This document shows positions 1 through 8,601 of a DNA stretch of 64,000 nucleotides, in pieces. The DNA is taken from positions 271,100 through 335,099 of the forward strand of contig NZ_QXIO01000005.1 of assembly GCF_003545765.1 (NCBI RefSeq), written 5' to 3'. Under the pieces are notes generated by a model. It was not told the origin of the DNA. It did not search any database and worked only from the letters and a program-made list of their open reading frames with translations. The DNA comes from Colwellia sp. RSH04 (GTDB taxonomy: Bacteria; Pseudomonadota; Gammaproteobacteria; Enterobacterales; Alteromonadaceae). A program made the position numbers and the translations under genes. The stretch's first letter is position 1. Each line of letters opens with the position of its first letter.

Positions 1-1
1 C

Positions 2-688
2 AGAAAGTTTATGGGGGTTGAAGCATTGTGTCGTATGGTACACCCAAGGCTAGGCATGATTTCACCTGATAGATTCATTGATAAAGCTGAAGAAAGCGAG
101 CTAATCATTCATATTACCTTGGCCGTATTGAAAATAGCCTTTGGTGATTGGAAAAAATGGTCAATGAATGGCCTAGATTTAAAACTCTCGGTAAATGTTT
201 CACCGATATCTCTTCAGCAGCCTGAATTTGCCGATACTATTTTTATGCTGCTTTCTCAGTTCGCAATGCCCGCAGATAAGCTATGTATTGAAATTACAGA
301 AGGTGCTTTAGCAAATGACCCTTTGCAAGAGCTTGCTAATTTAAATCGTCTAAGTATGCGAGGTGTAGCGTTAGCGTTTGATGATTTTGGTCAAAACAAC
401 TCTACAATTGAGCGACTTCAAAAGTTTCCTGTTAATTATTTAAAATTAGATAAAAGTTACTTTATTGAACAAAAAGGGCAATTGAACCAACTTGCATTAA
501 TCAACAGCACATTATCTATCGCCAAGGAATTACATATTAAAACGATCGCAGAAGGTGTTGAAGATTCTGCTGTGATGAGTTTAGTAACAGACATGGGCTG
601 TGATTATGGTCAAGGGTATTATATAAGTAAACCGATGAAAGCTAAGGATGTACTTGCTTGGCAACGTGAATGGAATGCTAAAACTTAA
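2..688 (+). CDS. EAL-domain c-di-GMP phosphodiesterase, C-terminal part
   Basis: The reading frame is open at the left edge, so only the C-terminal part is visible. It covers nearly a whole EAL domain, the family that hydrolyses cyclic di-GMP to pGpG. The signature is GVEALCRM, and the other metal and catalytic motifs follow in order: NVSP, EITEGAL, FDDFG, LKLDKS, IAEGVED and GQGYYISKP. No active-site residue is missing, so the domain is probably an active phosphodiesterase. Any sensor, GGDEF or membrane part lies outside the window. It ends 25 bp before the convergent patatin-like gene. Domain assignment is firm; the input signal is unknown. Confidence 0.93.
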   Translation, partial: RKFMGVEALCRMVHPRLGMISPDRFIDKAEESELIIHITLAVLKIAFGDWKKWSMNGLDLKLSVNVSPISLQQPEFADTIFMLLSQFAMPADKLCIEITEGALANDPLQELANLNRLSMRGVALAFDDFGQNNSTIERLQKFPVNYLKLDKSYFIEQKGQLNQLALINSTLSIAKELHIKTIAEGVEDSAVMSLVTDMGCDYGQGYYISKPMKAKDVLAWQREWNAKT

Positions 689-713
689 GCGCTTCCCCAT
701 CATTCTCATATAT

Positions 714-1769
714 TTAACGCTGAAAAGGCAGAATATTTTCAATTTTCTGCTTCACAATAAATTCATTAAATGCATCAGCTAATCGCTCTGTTTCCTTAAG
801 TACTGTTAACCAATAGTTTAATCGGGTATTGGCATCAAGGTTATTGAAATCTGTTCTGTCGGGAATTTTTTTATAGGGTAAGCTGTTAATGAACTCATCT
901 GATGGTGCCAACATAACGACATCATCATAACTTGAATTTAATACCGCCCGTTTACTGTTTTTATCAAACCAGCCAGCTTTTGGGGTAGAATTAAAATGAG
1001 GGTAAAGGGTTAAACCTTTGCTTTTTTGCTCAAGTGTAAAGTCAAAGTGATAATCAATAATGCCTCCATCTCGATACATACCGCTAGGTGCGCCTTGAAT
1101 GTTTTTAACGCCAGCCATCACCATAGGTATAGACCCAGACGCCATAAGCGATTCACCAATATTCTGTTTTTGTAAGTTAATATAATAACTAGGTATTTTA
1201 TAGGGATCGCTAATGGTTAATTGACTACTCGGGTGTTTAAATATAAACCGTTGGTACTGAAGTGATAAATACTGTCTGTTAATTTTATTTAATAACATGC
1301 TAGAAAGTAACCCAGCACCTTGTTTATATTTAGATTCACTGGCGGTAAACCCAATACATTTTGCTACAATAAAATGTGCTTTAAAAATATCATTATCGAG
1401 AATTTCTTGTTCGCCAGACTCTCCAAAAACATGACTGATAATTTCTGTGGCGTTGTCTGATATCTCTTGGGGTGTTGGCTTTTCTGAATAAACTACTCTG
1501 GCATATTTATAAGCTAATCTTTCTATTGCCTCAACAGGAGACTTTTGCGCAAAACAGGCAGCACGAAAAGCACCAGCAGAAGAGCCAATAAGATTTAACT
1601 CATTTACTCTATTTTTAAAAAACTCACCAAATAGATATTTATCTAACCCAAAAAGCGTAAACCACTTAGGGCCCCCACTTGCTCCAAGGAAATTGTTAAA
1701 TAACTCTTGTTTAAAACCTTGTTCTTGAAGGGTTTTTAAGGCGTTAGCGCCTGCGTATATTTCCAGCAT
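714..1769 (-). CDS. Patatin-like phospholipase
   Basis: Patatin-family lipid acyl hydrolase of 351 residues using a Ser-Asp dyad. The oxyanion-hole glycine stretch GASGGPKW is at residues 29-36, the nucleophile elbow GSSAG near 62-66, and the DGG motif carrying the catalytic Asp (YRDGGIIDYH) near 232-241. There is no signal peptide, so it is probably cytosolic, or delivered by another route. The start is the ATG at 1769, supported because two truncated copies of this gene's 5' end elsewhere in the window begin at the equivalent ATG. It is convergent with the EAL gene. The substrate cannot be read from sequence. Confidence 0.9.
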   Translation of the reverse strand: MLEIYAGANALKTLQEQGFKQELFNNFLGASGGPKWFTLFGLDKYLFGEFFKNRVNELNLIGSSAGAFRAACFAQKSPVEAIERLAYKYARVVYSEKPTPQEISDNATEIISHVFGESGEQEILDNDIFKAHFIVAKCIGFTASESKYKQGAGLLSSMLLNKINRQYLSLQYQRFIFKHPSSQLTISDPYKIPSYYINLQKQNIGESLMASGSIPMVMAGVKNIQGAPSGMYRDGGIIDYHFDFTLEQKSKGLTLYPHFNSTPKAGWFDKNSKRAVLNSSYDDVVMLAPSDEFINSLPYKKIPDRTDFNNLDANTRLNYWLTVLKETERLADAFNEFIVKQKIENILPFQR

Positions 1770-1937
1770 ATTTATCTACTTATTTGTTTTAATCAATGGC
1801 AACTGAAAGCTTATAGTTATCGTGACTGCTCATCATTTTATATTAACTTTGAAGCTAAAATTCCTAAAAGAAACCAATCTTGGATGTGATTATTGAGGTT
1901 GTAATCCCACAATTTAAGAAATGGAAAAATTTTAGCT

Positions 1938-3512
1938 TTACTTTCTGGGAACTCTTTTTAAAGGTTTTTGTCTATTTTTTTGTGCAAGTGTTTTAAGTAA
2001 TCTATTGAATTGTGCTTCATCAGCTACTTTTAAAAAAAGAGGTAGATTTTTAAAGCGATATTCATAACTAAACCCTTTTCTCACTGCCTGCTCAAATGTA
2101 TCAATTGCTTCTGATTTATTTTTAAGCGCAAGTAATATAAGTCCTTTATTAAATATCAGTTCAGCCCATTGGTTACCTGAGTTGATCTTGTCATTTATTT
2201 GTTGCAATAGGTACTCTAGCTGTTGAGCATTTTTAGTGATAATTGCTAAATATATTTGAGAGGGTAAAGTATAACGCCCACCCAACAAAGTCGAACGCTC
2301 AAGGCTTTGGGTTGCTGACTCTAAATTATTTGCTTGAAGATGTGCTAGGGACAATAACCAATGATCAAATTGAGAATTAGGTGACCCTGCTAGTTTATCT
2401 TGCAAAACCGCACTTGCTTGAAGGTGCTCACCTTCCTGTAGGCTTATTTCGGCTAGCACGCTATATGACAATAAATAGTCAGGATTTATTTCTAAAGATT
2501 GATTAAGTACCCTTTTGGCATGTTCAAGCATATAGAGTTCTCGGTAACACAAAGCTAAGATAGTCATAACTTCTGGGTTTTCAGGTGATTTTTCAGAGGC
2601 ACCTCTTACGGTTTGATAAGCGAGTAATGTTTCTCCCATCCCTAAGTATACTAGAGCACGATAAGCAGCAACCACGCCCCAATTAGGCGCAATTTCACTT
2701 GCTGTATTATGTGCTGCCATTGAGTCCGAGTAATGTCCTTTAAGGAAAAGTGTGAAGCCTTGTGAGGCATATCCCCATGGGCTTTTGGGTTCTAATATTA
2801 TTGCTTTTTTAGATAACTCAGATGCTTGTTTTAACCAAAGCTCTCCTTTACCGAATTGAAAATAACCTTGCGCATACGCATTAGCCAAACCACTGTATGT
2901 TGAACCAATATGTGGCTCTTCTTCGATTGCCTTTTTATAAAGACCAATAGCTCGATCATTATCAGCCAAATTAAATCGGAAATAATACTGTGTTGCTTGG
3001 AATGCGTAATCATTGTTTCCACGGCTTTTCTGTGCACTAGACGTAGCAAATAATACATCGCTATATGTACTTACTAATAAGGCGCATAAAGCAATAAAGG
3101 AAAAAGCTGCAAATAATATGGCTGGAGTTTTCTTCTTACTTGGTATTGGTTTGTTATTAAGAGGTTTTGATTCCGCTTCATTAGGCTTTAATTTTACTTG
3201 TTCGCTCACTTGAGCAATACAGCGATAACCTAAACCTCGTTCAGCAACCAAATATTTGGGATTATCTGAAGTTTCAGAAAGTGCTTCCCTTAACCTTGAC
3301 ACTCGCTTTTTTAAGTTCTCGTCAGAAACAACACGATCAGGCCAAACGGCAATCATTAAATCATCATGGCTGACAATATTTGGAGCGTGCTCAACTAAGG
3401 TAAGTAGCAACCGATAAGACAGCTCTGATAGATTAAGCTCAACATCCTTTTTAAGGACTTTTCTTTGACTTGAATCGAGTATCAAGTCATCGCCAATCAC
3501 AAACCTTCTCAT
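1938..3512 (-). CDS. Winged-helix (CadC/ToxR-like) membrane regulator with TPR repeats
   Basis: A 524-residue protein. Residues 1-100 form an OmpR/PhoB-type winged-helix DNA-binding domain (ends YLVAERGLGYRCIA). A Lys/Pro-rich linker leads to one membrane segment at about 130-150. The rest is TPR-like helical repeats, probably periplasmic. This matches one-component transmembrane regulators of the CadC/ToxR type, in which the TPR part senses a ligand or partner. It is transcribed away from the serine hydrolase gene across a 171-bp gap, so that gene and the S41 peptidase gene behind it are the natural target (inference). The C-terminus is basic. Confidence 0.85.
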   Translation of the reverse strand: MRRFVIGDDLILDSSQRKVLKKDVELNLSELSYRLLLTLVEHAPNIVSHDDLMIAVWPDRVVSDENLKKRVSRLREALSETSDNPKYLVAERGLGYRCIAQVSEQVKLKPNEAESKPLNNKPIPSKKKTPAILFAAFSFIALCALLVSTYSDVLFATSSAQKSRGNNDYAFQATQYYFRFNLADNDRAIGLYKKAIEEEPHIGSTYSGLANAYAQGYFQFGKGELWLKQASELSKKAIILEPKSPWGYASQGFTLFLKGHYSDSMAAHNTASEIAPNWGVVAAYRALVYLGMGETLLAYQTVRGASEKSPENPEVMTILALCYRELYMLEHAKRVLNQSLEINPDYLLSYSVLAEISLQEGEHLQASAVLQDKLAGSPNSQFDHWLLSLAHLQANNLESATQSLERSTLLGGRYTLPSQIYLAIITKNAQQLEYLLQQINDKINSGNQWAELIFNKGLILLALKNKSEAIDTFEQAVRKGFSYEYRFKNLPLFLKVADEAQFNRLLKTLAQKNRQKPLKRVPRK

Positions 3513-3683
3513 ATCAAAGCTACTATTTATTATTTTAAATACAACATCTTACTTGAACTATATCAAGGTGTCACTTTAAGTCACCGTATAGAACCGTGAT
3601 TGTCAGCTACTTTTTTACTATTTCAAGTACTGTGTTGTGCATCATATTTAAACTAACAAAAAACAAAGTTCTTAGAGGAAAAA

Positions 3684-5117
3684 ATGAAACTTAAATTGAT
3701 TATAATTATTGGCATTTTAAACATACTACTTTTACCCCCTTCTTTAGCTGTTGAAAGATTTAACGAGATAAATAGTTTTCTTCAAGGGTTTCACGACATT
3801 AAACAGTTTAATGGTAATGTGCTTGTTTCTCAAAATGGGAAAATAATTTTTGAGAAAGGTTTTGGCTATGCAAACTTTGAATGGGATATCAAACACACGC
3901 CTGAATCTAAGTTTCGCATCGCCTCAATGACAAAACAATTTACAGCCATGCTTATTCTACAACTCGTACAGGAAGGCCATGTTAAATTAGATTCAACGAT
4001 CAGCGATTACCTTAGAGACTATCGAAAGGATATTGGTCAAAAAGTAACAATACACCAGTTACTTAATCATACCTCTGGGATTCCTAACTATTTACGCATC
4101 AATGGTTTTATAAAAAATAACAGTCGAACCACTTACTCTGTTGATGAGTTTATAAAACAATTTTGTAGTGAAGATTTAGATTTTGAGCCAGGTAGTCAAT
4201 TTCGTTATAGCAATTCAGGCTACTCAATTTTGGGGAAAATAATTGAAAATGTTACACAGCAAAGCTATCAAGAAGTGCTTACTCAAAAAATATTAAAGCC
4301 TTTAGGTATGAATAATACTGGCTTTGATTTAGCGTCAACAATTTTAAAAAGTCGAGTTAGTGGTTATGAGAACAATTTGGATGGCTATAAAAATACAGAT
4401 TATCTCGATATGTCGATTCCATACGCTGCCGGTTCTATGTATTCAACTGCCCGAGACTTAATGATTTGGGACGCTGCTTTATATACAGAAATACTATTGA
4501 ATGAAAAGTTGGCAACAAAAATGTACCAAGTATCTACTCATCGAAATTATGCTTATGGGTGGGAGGTTAGTAAATTGCCAGAAAAAGAGTTTGGTAAGCC
4601 ATTAACTCGCATTAATCATTCAGGCTTTATTAATGGTTTTAATACGAGTATCACTAGGATTATTGAAGACAAATATTTAATTGTACTGCTGAACAACACT
4701 GGAGGAGCACCTATTAGTTCATTAAATAAAGGAATAACCAACATTCTTTATGGCAAAGCTACCCAAAAAGCCAAGAAGCGACTGAACCGAGTTTTGTATG
4801 ATGAAATTAAGTTTAAAGGCATTAGTGCAGCAGTAGAAAAATATACTGATTTAAAAAATAAAGGAGAAAAAATCAGTGAGCGTAGTTTAAATCATTTCGG
4901 TTATGAATTAATGAATATGGGCTTAATAAAAGAATCAATTGAAATATTTAAACTAAATGTTGAAAGCTTCCCTGAATCTTCGAATGCTTATGATAGCTTG
5001 GCTGAAGCATATTTATCCAATGCTAATAAAGCGTTAGCATTAATTAACTACAAAAAGTCACTAGCGCTTGATGAAGGTAATATGAATGCTAAAGAAGCGA
5101 TTGAAAGTTTAAAGTAA
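3684..5117 (+). CDS. Secreted serine hydrolase, class C beta-lactamase fold, with C-terminal TPR
   Basis: Beta-lactamase/penicillin-binding-protein-like hydrolase (PF00144 type) of 477 residues. A signal peptide covers about residues 1-22. The three active-site motifs are present: SMTK at 81-84, YSN at 175-177 and HSG at 312-314 in the position of the KTG box. The last 80 residues carry a TPR-like repeat (AYDSLAEAYL). Such proteins are usually D-aminopeptidases or esterases rather than antibiotic-resistance enzymes, so resistance should not be assumed. An AGAGG-like Shine-Dalgarno precedes the ATG. It is followed after 49 bp by an S41 peptidase gene, probably co-transcribed. Confidence 0.88.
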   Translation: MKLKLIIIIGILNILLLPPSLAVERFNEINSFLQGFHDIKQFNGNVLVSQNGKIIFEKGFGYANFEWDIKHTPESKFRIASMTKQFTAMLILQLVQEGHVKLDSTISDYLRDYRKDIGQKVTIHQLLNHTSGIPNYLRINGFIKNNSRTTYSVDEFIKQFCSEDLDFEPGSQFRYSNSGYSILGKIIENVTQQSYQEVLTQKILKPLGMNNTGFDLASTILKSRVSGYENNLDGYKNTDYLDMSIPYAAGSMYSTARDLMIWDAALYTEILLNEKLATKMYQVSTHRNYAYGWEVSKLPEKEFGKPLTRINHSGFINGFNTSITRIIEDKYLIVLLNNTGGAPISSLNKGITNILYGKATQKAKKRLNRVLYDEIKFKGISAAVEKYTDLKNKGEKISERSLNHFGYELMNMGLIKESIEIFKLNVESFPESSNAYDSLAEAYLSNANKALALINYKKSLALDEGNMNAKEAIESLK

Positions 5118-5166
5118 GGCCTTAGAAAATAACTAGCCGATTCGTCTTACATCTTAAGGATGACTA

Positions 5167-6432
5167 ATGTTAAAACGTATAAAAACCAGCCATTTTTTAC
5201 TTGGGATATTTATTATAATATTTGCTAATTTCAGTAAAGCGAATAGCAATGTAGAGCTAACTGAAAAAGATCAAAAAGCAATTATAGAAAGCATTGTTGG
5301 TACTATTAAAAATCATTCGATATACCCTGAAATTTCAATAAAAATTCAAAGTGAATTATTGGCAAAATTAAATGACTACAAGTACCTCGGTTATGAAGAT
5401 ACACAGTCTTTTGCTTCAAAATTAACAAAAGATCTTTTAGCACTATCTTTTGATAAACATATTGAAGTAAAACAAGCCAATAATTATATTAAAAAAACAT
5501 CACAACCTTTAAACAGTACGACTTCCAACAGTGTTAAGCTTCTAAATGGTAATGTTGGATTAGTTGTATTTGATTTAAATTCAACGAATAAGCAAATAGA
5601 TAGAGTGTTTCTTGATGTTGAAAAAGCAGATGTACTCATTATTGACCTACGTGATACGAATAAAGCAAAATTAGAGACAATTCAATACATATCTAGTTAT
5701 CTATTTAAAAAAAGAACTCTTCTTAACAAAGTATATTTGAGGGAGTCAAACAGCCAAAAAGAATATTGGACTAACGAACACTCTACGAACAAAAAGAGAC
5801 CCGACTTACCCATTTACCTATTAACCAATGCAAGCACTTCTGGGGGGGCAGAGGTCTTCGCTGCTACTTTAAAGCGGCTAAATCGAGCTTATATTGTTGG
5901 GGAAAGTACAAAGGGAAACATTAATCCAAGGCGTGATTTTAGTATTGGTAATGCTTTGTCTATTTCAATTCCATATGGTCAAATTAATCACTCTGAAAAA
6001 GAAATTGATTATATAAAGCCAGATCTACTTGTAGTTTCTTTTTTAGCATTTAAAGAGACTTATCCAATGGCAAAACATTCTGCTGTGGAGTATCGAGTAA
6101 AACAAGGCAGAGGAACCCCCCAAGAAGCTTACTCATTAAATAGAGACCAAATAATTTACCCAGATTGGCAGTTTTTTAAAGGACAATGCCTCATTAAATA
6201 CCGTATCTCTGAGCCCAGGTATAATGAGAAAACAAAAAAATATCAATTTCCATATCAAATAAAGTATTATGGAAATGGGAGAACAAGAGTCAAACTCCAA
6301 CTAGGAAATAAAACAGGAAGAATGACTCAAAAAGTAATATTTAGTGATAGAGACGATATCAAATCAGGTATATCAAAAGGATTCCTGTCACACAACCAAC
6401 TATCTATCCTAGCGTGTAAGGTTTTATCTTAA
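5167..6432 (+). CDS. S41-family (tail-specific-like) peptidase, periplasmic
   Basis: A 421-residue protein with a signal peptide at about 1-26. An N-terminal helical domain of the kind found before S41 peptidases (about 32-105) is followed by the S41 fold at about 120-290. The nucleophile segment is STSGGAEVF (Ser225) and the GESTKG loop follows at about 245-250. A PDZ domain is not apparent. The last 110 residues are an unrecognised beta-rich extension. An AAGGATG ribosome site precedes the start, and the gene follows the serine hydrolase closely, suggesting an operon. The family processes proteins or peptides in the periplasm; the substrate is unknown. Confidence 0.8.
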   Translation: MLKRIKTSHFLLGIFIIIFANFSKANSNVELTEKDQKAIIESIVGTIKNHSIYPEISIKIQSELLAKLNDYKYLGYEDTQSFASKLTKDLLALSFDKHIEVKQANNYIKKTSQPLNSTTSNSVKLLNGNVGLVVFDLNSTNKQIDRVFLDVEKADVLIIDLRDTNKAKLETIQYISSYLFKKRTLLNKVYLRESNSQKEYWTNEHSTNKKRPDLPIYLLTNASTSGGAEVFAATLKRLNRAYIVGESTKGNINPRRDFSIGNALSISIPYGQINHSEKEIDYIKPDLLVVSFLAFKETYPMAKHSAVEYRVKQGRGTPQEAYSLNRDQIIYPDWQFFKGQCLIKYRISEPRYNEKTKKYQFPYQIKYYGNGRTRVKLQLGNKTGRMTQKVIFSDRDDIKSGISKGFLSHNQLSILACKVLS

Positions 6433-6507
6433 AACTAATGGACTTAACTTTTTACAGGATATTCCAATAAATATTAATCAATTAAATACTCTAAATTATA
6501 CAAAATA

Positions 6508-6642
6508 TATCGGTGTATAGCTTTACAAGGTAAACCATTTTGGCCCGCCAGAAGCACCTAAAAAGTTTGTGAATAACTCTTGTTTAAAGCCGTGTTCTTG
6601 AATGGTTTTTAAGGCGTTAGCGCCTGCGTATATGTCTAGCAT
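6508..6642 (-). pseudogene. Truncated 5' end of the patatin-like gene (relic copy A)
   Basis: Reading the minus strand from the ATG at 6642, 39 codons match the first 39 residues of the intact patatin-like protein (714-1769), with four changes: E3D, L14I, Q17H and N25T. The frame then meets TAA at 6525-6523, directly after GGPKWFTL. A ribosome-site-like AAGGGA lies upstream. The rest of the gene is absent. Similarity to relic copy B continues past the stop as TAAAGCTA-ACACCG. This stretch fills most of the gap between the S41 peptidase gene and the small lipoprotein gene; no other gene is seen there. Confidence 0.88.
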
Positions 6643-6840
6643 AGCGACTTAATCCCTTTATATTTGTAATTTAGATTACACACTGTGTTTATCACAAATT
6701 AAATAATTAACTGCAAATGAGTTTGACTTAATTGTTCAGGTATTAACGTTTGTTATATTTTTATCCAAGTCTTAGTTACATTTAAAGGTTAGTTAAGGGG
6801 GGAATATTAAATTATTCCCCTTTTGGATGGTGAAATTAAT

Positions 6841-7170
6841 TTATATGATAGCTAGTACAATTAATGTAAGGCCAATCCATGTTATAGGTATTAATCCACC
6901 TGTTTTGAGTATAGAAAACTCTTCTTTCCTTATTTCTTTAATTTCTGAAATTGATATTTTTATTTCATTACCTGAAATCACCTCAGAGTCGATTAATGTA
7001 ATAGCAAATTCATGTGTTGTTCCGTCTTTTGTTATCACTGAAACAACATCGCCCACACCAATCTGTTTTATTAATTGCTCATGTGTATTCACATTAGCCA
7101 CATCCAAGGTTCTCATTGAAGTGCAACCAGCTAAAAGCAAAACTAATAAAGTTGTTAATAATATTTTCAT
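6841..7170 (-). CDS. Small lipoprotein with C-terminal membrane segment
   Basis: A 109-residue protein with a lipoprotein signal peptide and lipobox LLAGC, so Cys16 would be lipidated. A short soluble part (about 20-85) is rich in Ile and Lys, and a hydrophobic C-terminal segment (about 90-109) may be membrane-inserted. No family is recognised. It starts 15 bp after the stop of the phospholipase A2-like gene on the same strand, so the two are probably one transcription unit. The pair is bracketed by two truncated copies of the patatin gene's 5' end. It could be an immunity or anchoring partner, but nothing in the sequence proves that. Confidence 0.72.
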   Translation of the reverse strand: MKILLTTLLVLLLAGCTSMRTLDVANVNTHEQLIKQIGVGDVVSVITKDGTTHEFAITLIDSEVISGNEIKISISEIKEIRKEEFSILKTGGLIPITWIGLTLIVLAII

Positions 7171-7185
7171 CTGAATAATGCCCCT

Positions 7186-8124
7186 TTATGGTTCAGTGTA
7201 ACATATTGTGGAAGTACAAGAATTAACATAAAAAGATTCATCAATTACTATGTAATCTTTTCCATCGGAATTTTCAACTTTTAAGTAGCCATTGATATAC
7301 ATCATTCCGCCAGCAGGTGGTGTGGATTTTCTGTAATCACTATCAAACTCTTCATCATGAACCATGTGCCACTTGTACTGAACAGACTGGCCTTTAGATA
7401 ACTCAGCATTTATTATAAAAGCTTGAGTCCATCCTCTATATGTTTCAGACTGTTTGTAATAAATTGCCTCTGGTCCTGAAGTATTTAGGTAATTATTTTG
7501 AATTTGAGGTATTACAGAGTTAGTCCAGTTGATGTAGTCATTAACCGAGTCGTTTTCATTTAATAAATATAAATTAAGTAAATCAAACTCTTCTGCTGTT
7601 GTAGGATTTCTACCTACATAAGACTTAAATTGGTTTTTAACATAATTTAGCATGCTTGAACTGTACCTATTGACATGTTTTGGAGTGGTAACACAACTTT
7701 CGGAGGCTATATTGCCTTCTGCTTGAGAAACTATCGAGGCAGAGTTATTAATATTAATGTTGTAGTACTTCTTCCCGTAACTTTGGACTGTATCAACAAA
7801 AATGTCCGCCTCAAGCTTGCAAATAGGGTCAAGGCCACATTCGTCATATAAGTTTTCACGAAACTCATGATCACAAACTTGTTGTGTTTTACCTATAGTT
7901 TGGTAGCAGCTATCGTGCGAGTTACAGGATTCAGTGAAGTCTCCAACATAAGGGCTAGAAAGAATTTCAGCCCAAGTCTCAACAACTTCTCCTTTTTCTT
8001 CTCCTATTAGATTAAGTGAGCAACCATCAGTTATTTTTGGTATTACAGGGCAAATATGGATTGTTGCTAAAGATACGCTGGAAAAACTTAGAAGTGAGGT
8101 TAATAATATTATTTTTTTGTACAT
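7186..8124 (-). CDS. Secreted phospholipase A2-like protein
   Basis: A 312-residue protein with a signal peptide of about 20 residues. Residues near 65-115 carry the hallmark of secretory phospholipase A2: ESCNSHDSCYQTIGKTQQVC, with the catalytic His-Asp pair and disulfide cysteines, followed by CDHEF and further cysteines. Prokaryotic PLA2-like domains share this CxxHDxCY pattern. The C-terminal 180 residues are not recognised. It heads a short minus-strand unit with the lipoprotein gene. A secreted lipolytic enzyme or toxin is the likely role (inference). The Ca2+-binding loop is less clear than the His-Asp motif. Confidence 0.72.
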   Translation of the reverse strand: MYKKIILLTSLLSFSSVSLATIHICPVIPKITDGCSLNLIGEEKGEVVETWAEILSSPYVGDFTESCNSHDSCYQTIGKTQQVCDHEFRENLYDECGLDPICKLEADIFVDTVQSYGKKYYNININNSASIVSQAEGNIASESCVTTPKHVNRYSSSMLNYVKNQFKSYVGRNPTTAEEFDLLNLYLLNENDSVNDYINWTNSVIPQIQNNYLNTSGPEAIYYKQSETYRGWTQAFIINAELSKGQSVQYKWHMVHDEEFDSDYRKSTPPAGGMMYINGYLKVENSDGKDYIVIDESFYVNSCTSTICYTEP

Positions 8125-8303
8125 CCTTTATCCTTATGAAATGTCCTTATTGACCCGAAGAAAATATCATTAAACAACCTTTTTTTCAATTAATTTAAAT
8201 GGTTATAGAAAAAATCTAGAGTATCATTCAGTAGGCTAATTATTTCAATGTAATGTGGGAGTCAACTTTCTGTAAAATGAGCGGAAGAGTATCTTTCTAT
8301 GCT

Positions 8304-8437
8304 TTTCGGTGTTTAGCTTTACAAAGCAAACCATTTAGGGCCACCAGATGCCCCTAAAAAGTTGGTGAATAGTTCTTGCTTAAAGCCGTGTTCTTGAAGG
8401 GTTTTTAAGGTGTTAGGCCTGCGTATATTTGAAGCAT
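8304..8437 (-). pseudogene. Truncated 5' end of the patatin-like gene (relic copy B)
   Basis: From the ATG at 8437 the minus strand reads MLQIYAG, then a one-base deletion breaks the frame. The remaining sequence still matches codons 8-39 of the patatin-like gene (HGFKQELFTNFLGASGGPKW) and ends at the same point as relic copy A, with TTGTAAAGCTA-ACACCG. Copies A and B therefore share a truncation point and a few bases of foreign flank, so they have a common origin. The gap from 8125 to 8601 otherwise holds only AT-rich sequence and, presumably, the promoter of the next gene. Confidence 0.86.
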
Positions 8438-8601
8438 TTTGAATTAAGCTTAACAGCCAATAAAATAGACAGTAATACTACCTGCTTTTAATACATATTG
8501 CACATTAAGGTCTTTTGTAGGTTAATGAAAATTATCATATTTATTTTTATGAAACGGTGACCTAAACTAAGCTTAATGCCTTCAAGATAATTGTTAATTT
8601 T

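Noticed and set aside
3684..5117. Antibiotic-resistance beta-lactamase
   Set aside because: The SxxK/YxN motifs are shared by many esterases and peptidases, and the TPR tail and context do not suggest resistance.
6611..8420. GCGTTAG/GTTAGGC motifs in the patatin relics as integron attC core sites
   Set aside because: The motifs fall in coding positions conserved in the intact patatin gene, and no attC-like paired arms or integrase are present.
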